Source of the DNA: Candidatus Bathyarchaeota archaeon
GTDB taxonomy: Archaea > Thermoproteota > Bathyarchaeia > TCS64
Direction of reading: 5' to 3'
DNA: 8,970 nt
Assembly (NCBI GenBank): GCA_016934355.1
Contig: JAFGTA010000072.1
Coordinates: 1-8,970 of the forward strand
Part shown: positions 6,224 to 8,970 of the stretch, piece after piece
How positions within the stretch are numbered: the first letter of the stretch is position 1
Layout of the letters: each line of letters starts with the position of its first letter
Program-made: the position numbers and the translations under genes
The notes under the pieces: model-generated
The model's input: only the letters and a program-made list of their open reading frames with translations
Told to the model about the DNA's origin: nothing
The model's database searches: none

Positions 6224-7090
6224 ATGCTGAAGGACAACAGGGACAGGCTGCTGAGGATAGCGGTTCAGGGCGAGATAGTGGCCCCCGGGAGCGGCGGCTA
6301 CCGCGCCCAGTGGGACGGCCAGCCCAAGATGGCCCTCGGGATGGGAGGAATCAAGTACAACCTCAAGGTTGGAGACTCGTGCTTCGGGTGGGCCAGCGGC
6401 GACCACGTCGAGCCAGGCGTCACGATAAGGGGCAAGGAGAAGAAGAGCCCCAGCGAATGTGCCCTAGCTCACCTCGCCTGCATCGGCAACGAGGCGACTG
6501 TGGTGGACGGCGAGGCGAAGGGAGCCAGGGGCGTCTTCACGGGCCGCCACGCCGGCAGCGACGACCTTGTCCACTTCGACCAGGAGACACTGGAGAAGCT
6601 CTCCATAGGAGACAAGGTGCAGGTCAAGGCGGAGGGCGCGGGGCTCAAGCTCATCGACTACCTCGATATAAGGCTGAACAAGTGCAGCCCGAGGCTTCTG
6701 GACAGCCTCGGCCTTGAGGAGGTGGATGGGAAGCTCGTGGCGCCCGTCGTCAAGGAGATTCCGTCGTTCCTCATGGGCTCAGGCATCGGCTTCGGGACGG
6801 TCACGGAGCCCGGGGACTACGACATCCAGACCACCGACCCCAAGGCGGTGAAGAAGTACGGTCTGGAGACCCTGCGGCTCGGAGACATCGTGTGCCTCAA
6901 GGACCAGCTGTGCATCAACGGACGCGGCTACTACAAGGGGGCGGTGACCATAGGAGTCATCGTCCACGGCGCCAGCGACTTCAGCGGCCACGGTCCGGGG
7001 GTTGACCCCATCCTCAGCACCAAGGACGGCAGACTGGGATACAAGATCGTGAAGAAAGCCAACATCGCAGACTGGTGGGGCTTGAAGTAG
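6224..7090 (+). CDS. DUF4438 protein, canonical paralogue (copy 2)
   Basis: A 288-residue DUF4438 (PF14505) protein, closer than its neighbour to what I recall as the family pattern. It has NRDRLLRIAVQGEIV, MALGMGGIKYNLKVGD, then FGWASGDHVEPGV with His61, LACIGNEATVVDGEAKGARG, LEKLSIGDKVQVKAEG, PGDYDIQTTD, LRLGDIVCLKD, and the C-terminal GVIVHGASDFSGHGPGV with His248 and His256. The histidines and the glycine-rich loops make a metal or anionic-ligand site plausible, but no enzymatic activity is known to me for the family. It follows copy 1 after one base, with a GGAGG ribosome-binding site in the upstream coding sequence, so both proteins are probably made together and could form a hetero-oligomer. 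The context with an opine dehydrogenase suggests amino-acid-derived metabolism. It converges on the DUF5661 gene with a 12-bp gap. Confidence 0.88.
   Translation: MLKDNRDRLLRIAVQGEIVAPGSGGYRAQWDGQPKMALGMGGIKYNLKVGDSCFGWASGDHVEPGVTIRGKEKKSPSECALAHLACIGNEATVVDGEAKGARGVFTGRHAGSDDLVHFDQETLEKLSIGDKVQVKAEGAGLKLIDYLDIRLNKCSPRLLDSLGLEEVDGKLVAPVVKEIPSFLMGSGIGFGTVTEPGDYDIQTTDPKAVKKYGLETLRLGDIVCLKDQLCINGRGYYKGAVTIGVIVHGASDFSGHGPGVDPILSTKDGRLGYKIVKKANIADWWGLK
6591..6628 (+). repeat. 38-nt tract identical to 5726-5763 in the first DUF4438 gene
   Basis: This is the partner of the tract in the upstream paralogue. Together they are the longest stretch of nucleotide identity I see between the two genes; shorter ones encode CIGNEA and GDIVCL. 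Confidence 0.8.
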
Positions 7091-7102
7091 GCGTCGTTTA
7101 AC

Positions 7103-7375
7103 CTACTTTTTCTCCCAGTACGCCTCTGCTTCATGCTCCAGCTTCAGGAGCCTAGTATAGTAGTCTGGGAACTCGTTGAGGTGGGCTAACGCGATCTTCC
7201 CCGTCTTGAGCGGGTCGTCGTCGGTTACATTCGTATGTGGATCAACTTTCCCGTGCTCAAGCTCGACGTCCATTCCGACCCTGAACTGTTCCACGTCATA
7301 TTTGGACCAGTCTACTCCCAGTTTCTCCCCTATCTCCTTAGCCTTCTTGGCCGTAAAAACCTTCTTCGGTGACAT
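7103..7375 (-). CDS. DUF5661 small protein of unknown function
   Basis: A 90-residue acidic, soluble protein recognised as DUF5661 (PF18905) from the strongly conserved core: GVDWSKYDVEQFRVGMDVELEHG, then NVTDDDPLKTGKIALAHLNEFPDYYTRLLKLE, ending in an acidic/aromatic helix. The family is small, widespread in bacteria, archaea and some viruses, and has no function I know of. The invariant-looking Glu-His-Gly, Asp-Asp-Asp and Ala-His-Leu-x-Glu residues could bind a metal, but that is a guess. ATG at 7375 has no SD; a TATA-like TGTAAAT about 28 bp upstream allows a leaderless message. It starts 39 bp downstream of the flavin-reductase-like gene on the same strand and may be co-transcribed with it. 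It converges on the DUF4438 pair. Confidence 0.82.
   Translation of the reverse strand: MSPKKVFTAKKAKEIGEKLGVDWSKYDVEQFRVGMDVELEHGKVDPHTNVTDDDPLKTGKIALAHLNEFPDYYTRLLKLEHEAEAYWEKK
7107..7111 (+). terminator. Possible oligo-T terminator after the DUF4438 pair
   Basis: Five T residues occur 17 bp after the second DUF4438 stop, in the pyrimidine-rich run CTACTTTTTCTCCC. Archaeal RNA polymerase can terminate at oligo-T without a hairpin. The run also falls inside the 3' end of the convergent DUF5661 gene, where it encodes lysines, so it may simply be coding sequence. Confidence 0.3.
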
Positions 7376-7414
7376 GATTATTGTTGGGGAATACCCAGAT
7401 TTACAGTTATCGGG

Positions 7415-7957
7415 TTAACGTGTGGTCTTCTTTACTGTGTGGTAGCTCCAGTTCTTCTGGATCACAGGCTTCGCCTTTGTGAGTATCTGGTTGTCTTTCT
7501 CGTCTAAGGCTTCGACGTCTACGCTGGCGGCTACCACCTCGCCTACTATGAGGTAGTGGTCGCCGCAGGTGTGACCCTGAACAACCCTGCACTCCAGGTG
7601 GCCGTAGCACTCGGCGATGAGGGGGCTTTTGATCTTCTGAGCCTGGATGGGCGTTAGCCCGGTCTCCTCGAACTTGTCCACGTCCCTGCCGCTTATTATG
7701 CCACAGCGGTGCATCTCCTCTGCAATCTCGGTGGACGGGACGTTTACGGCGAACTCGCCCTGACCCACGATGAGGTCGTGGCTGTACCTGGATGGCGCGA
7801 CCCCTATGCAGACCTGCGGGGGGCTGTGGCTGATGTACATGAACATGCCCAGCGTGATGATGTTCGGCTTGCCGTCGGCGTCCACGCAGGTCACCAGCAC
7901 CACAGAGGTAGGCGGGCCGCCTTGCATGTACTTACCCTCAGGGAGAACTTTCTTCAT
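7415..7957 (-). CDS. Flavin-reductase-like FMN-binding protein (flavoredoxin type)
   Basis: A 180-residue protein of the flavin reductase-like domain family (PF01613), with the split-barrel FMN-binding fold seen in flavoredoxin and in the reductase components of two-component monooxygenases. The N-terminus has the typical PPTSVVLVTCVDADGKPNII entry. The isoalloxazine-binding segment MFMYISHSPPQVCIGVAPSRYSHDLI and the GEFAVNVPS turn follow, then the dimer strand CYGHLECRVVQGHTCGDHYLIVGEVVAA. Partner and electron donor cannot be read from the sequence. ATG at 7957 is the only reasonable start, because an in-frame TAA lies two codons upstream. No SD is close to it; instead a perfect GGAGGTGAT sits 27 nt upstream inside overlapping hairpins (described separately). 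The gene follows tiaS by 111 bp and precedes the DUF5661 gene by 39 bp. Confidence 0.86.
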   Translation of the reverse strand: MKKVLPEGKYMQGGPPTSVVLVTCVDADGKPNIITLGMFMYISHSPPQVCIGVAPSRYSHDLIVGQGEFAVNVPSTEIAEEMHRCGIISGRDVDKFEETGLTPIQAQKIKSPLIAECYGHLECRVVQGHTCGDHYLIVGEVVAASVDVEALDEKDNQILTKAKPVIQKNWSYHTVKKTTR

Positions 7958-7970
7958 GGTTTAACCAAGG

Positions 7971-8009
7971 GGTGATGCCTACTTATCACCTCCGGGTAGG
8001 CAGACGCCT
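7971..8009 (-). promoter_or_regulatory. Leader with three overlapping hairpins around a perfect Shine-Dalgarno sequence
   Basis: In the minus-strand transcript between tiaS and the flavin-reductase-like gene, three inverted repeats overlap. AGGC/GCCT (7998-8009) has a 4-nt loop. TGCCTAC/GTAGGCA (7976-8002) has 7 perfect pairs, and its 13-nt loop contains GGAGGTGAT, a full complement of the 16S rRNA tail. GGTGAT/ATCACC (7971-7990) has 6 pairs and would bury that same SD. The middle hairpin excludes the other two. This is the geometry of a translational switch, but no start codon lies at usual SD spacing (the ATG is 27 nt away), so the function is open. It could instead be a DNA operator or a chance structure. 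Confidence 0.4.
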
Positions 8010-8068
8010 GAGTAGTATGCGGATGCGCGTGTATCTGCGAGGTATTTTCCTGTTTTCTGAGGCTAGAC

Positions 8069-8970
8069 TTACAGACTTTGAGCTGAAATCCAAGGCTCGA
8101 ACAGCGGTTCAGCCACGTACGTCTTCTCTCGTCCGTACCGCTCCAGCGGCTTGGTGAGGTGCCTGTGGGCGCCCCTGTCGGGCAGAAATACACCAATATT
8201 CAAGCCTCTGTTCTCCGCTACCCGTAGCTTCTCAAGCGAGCCGTCCCTGTACCCACACTTCTTGCACCTGTACCCCTGGCCAGAGCCCATGGACTCCGTG
8301 GCTCCACCACACGATGGGCAACGCGGGTTCCTCAGCGAAGCCTTCTCTGTGAGACTGAGCACCTCCAGCTTCTCGGCGTTCACCGTGTACCCGGGGTTCC
8401 TTGGGCGCACGCCGCCATAGACTCTGGCATGGTCTCCCGGCACCAGCTGCCTGACTACATCCCTGAAGCTCCCCGTGGGCTCGTAGGCGGCGCAGTCTGT
8501 CTCACCGGTCTCGTCGCGGATACTGAAGATGACGTGGCTCCCCGTGATGGTTTTGGGTGTCGATGACACCGTTCCCTCGATTACAGCGGGGTTATGCGGG
8601 GTCAATTCGCTGATGTGCACAGTGGAGGTGAAGTGGGCGTCTGTTCCTTGGTTGCTCCTGTAGATCATCCACCGCTCCACAGGCTCAAGCTCCTCCACCA
8701 GGTTGAACGCATGATATACAGCGTCCGGGGACTCACCGCGTACCCCGTAGAGCACAGGGTCTGGGCCATGAGGCGTGATCAGCGGCTTCCCATGCTCGTC
8801 GACGTTGCTGAACGTCGAGCCAGCCGTTGCTTCATCCATCCGTCTCACCGACTCGGCGTTCACCCTCCGAGGGGTGCCCCAGTTCTCTGGCGTGCGGTAC
8901 GTTATCAGCTCGTAGGTGTGGTCTCCTCGCAGGGTCCCGCCTATCGCGGCGACGGCTCCGATGATCCCCC
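8069..8970 (-). CDS. tiaS: tRNA(Ile2) 2-agmatinylcytidine synthetase TiaS (N-terminus outside the window)
   Basis: About 299 C-terminal residues of TiaS are visible. The frame stays open to the right edge, and an internal GTG at 8863 is not the true start, because the sequence upstream (GIIGAVAAIGG, then GDHTYELITYR) is typical TiaS. The enzyme uses ATP and agmatine to convert C34 of tRNA(Ile) CAU to agmatidine so that it reads AUA codons, and it is essential in archaea. Order visible: end of the kinase-like catalytic domain, then the central domain (GVRGESPDAV, WMIYRSNQGTDAHF), an OB-fold strand set (AVIEGTVSSTPKTITGSHVIFSIRDETG), and a C-terminal zinc ribbon with CPSC and CKKC pairs. Family length is about 420, so roughly 120 residues are missing. 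The flavin-reductase-like gene follows after 111 bp. Confidence 0.93.
   Translation of the reverse strand, partial: GIIGAVAAIGGTLRGDHTYELITYRTPENWGTPRRVNAESVRRMDEATAGSTFSNVDEHGKPLITPHGPDPVLYGVRGESPDAVYHAFNLVEELEPVERWMIYRSNQGTDAHFTSTVHISELTPHNPAVIEGTVSSTPKTITGSHVIFSIRDETGETDCAAYEPTGSFRDVVRQLVPGDHARVYGGVRPRNPGYTVNAEKLEVLSLTEKASLRNPRCPSCGGATESMGSGQGYRCKKCGYRDGSLEKLRVAENRGLNIGVFLPDRGAHRHLTKPLERYGREKTYVAEPLFEPWISAQSL

Noticed and set aside
7971..8064. Possible plus-strand C/D box sRNA (GTGATG near 7972 and CTGA near 8008 and 8057)
   Set aside because: The C box is imperfect, there is no convincing C' box, and the spacing is too long for a typical archaeal C/D sRNA.
4087..8098. Shared 12-mer AAATCCAAGGCT near 4018 and near 8086, considered as an attachment-like direct repeat
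   Set aside because: It is too short, one copy is inside tiaS, no integrase or tRNA lies nearby, and the genes between are chromosomal housekeeping types.
7954..8196. Minus-strand open frame of 80 codons bridging the end of tiaS and the flavin-reductase start, which includes the GTG inside GGAGGTGAT
   Set aside because: It overlaps the zinc-ribbon coding region of tiaS in another frame and its translation resembles no protein family. Its start is not preceded by an SD, and the GTG lies within the SD itself.
8069..8863. TiaS as a complete 264-residue protein starting at GTG 8863
   Set aside because: The frame continues upstream to the window edge with typical TiaS sequence, so the gene is cut by the window and not short.

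Overview
This GC-rich, gene-dense window looks like chromosomal DNA from an archaeon, most likely of the TACK or Asgard side. The markers are an archaeal 20S proteasome alpha subunit, ribosomal protein eS25 (to my knowledge absent from Euryarchaeota), the archaea-specific tRNA(Ile2) agmatidine synthetase TiaS, a RimK/MptN-like ATP-grasp ligase, and an archaeal-type UppP phosphatase with the SSEGN variant of its active-site loop. Intergenic gaps are short, AT-rich TATA-like boxes lie about 25-45 bp upstream of several starts, and start codons are a mixture of ATG, GTG and TTG. Shine-Dalgarno (SD) sites precede some genes and seem absent from others, as expected for a mixed leadered/leaderless archaeon. 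I see no phage, insertion sequence, CRISPR array, tRNA or rRNA.

Layout, left to right. (1) A slipin/stomatin membrane protein (+) converges on and overlaps the 3' end of uppP (-). (2) From a short divergent promoter region, a RimK-type ligase (+) runs into an overlapping cyclophilin-like gene (+), which converges on eS25 (-). (3) eS25 and the proteasome alpha gene psmA lie in tandem on the minus strand. (4) A 180-bp divergent promoter region separates psmA from a plus-strand block: an opine dehydrogenase followed by two tandem DUF4438 genes one base apart. (5) This block converges on a minus-strand block of three: TiaS (its N-terminus lies beyond the right edge), a flavin-reductase-like flavoprotein, and a small DUF5661 protein.

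Most genes are housekeeping or widespread families. The least explained part is the opine dehydrogenase plus DUF4438 pair. It looks like a small uncharacterised metabolic cassette in which one DUF4438 paralogue has lost three histidines that its neighbour has, while the two genes still share a nearly identical 59-nt tract. The most unusual non-coding element is the leader between tiaS and the flavin reductase gene. It holds a perfect 9-nt SD sequence in the loop of one hairpin, and that hairpin is mutually exclusive with a second one that would sequester the same SD. No suitable start codon follows the SD at normal spacing. Family assignments rest on recognition of motifs by eye; no database search was possible.
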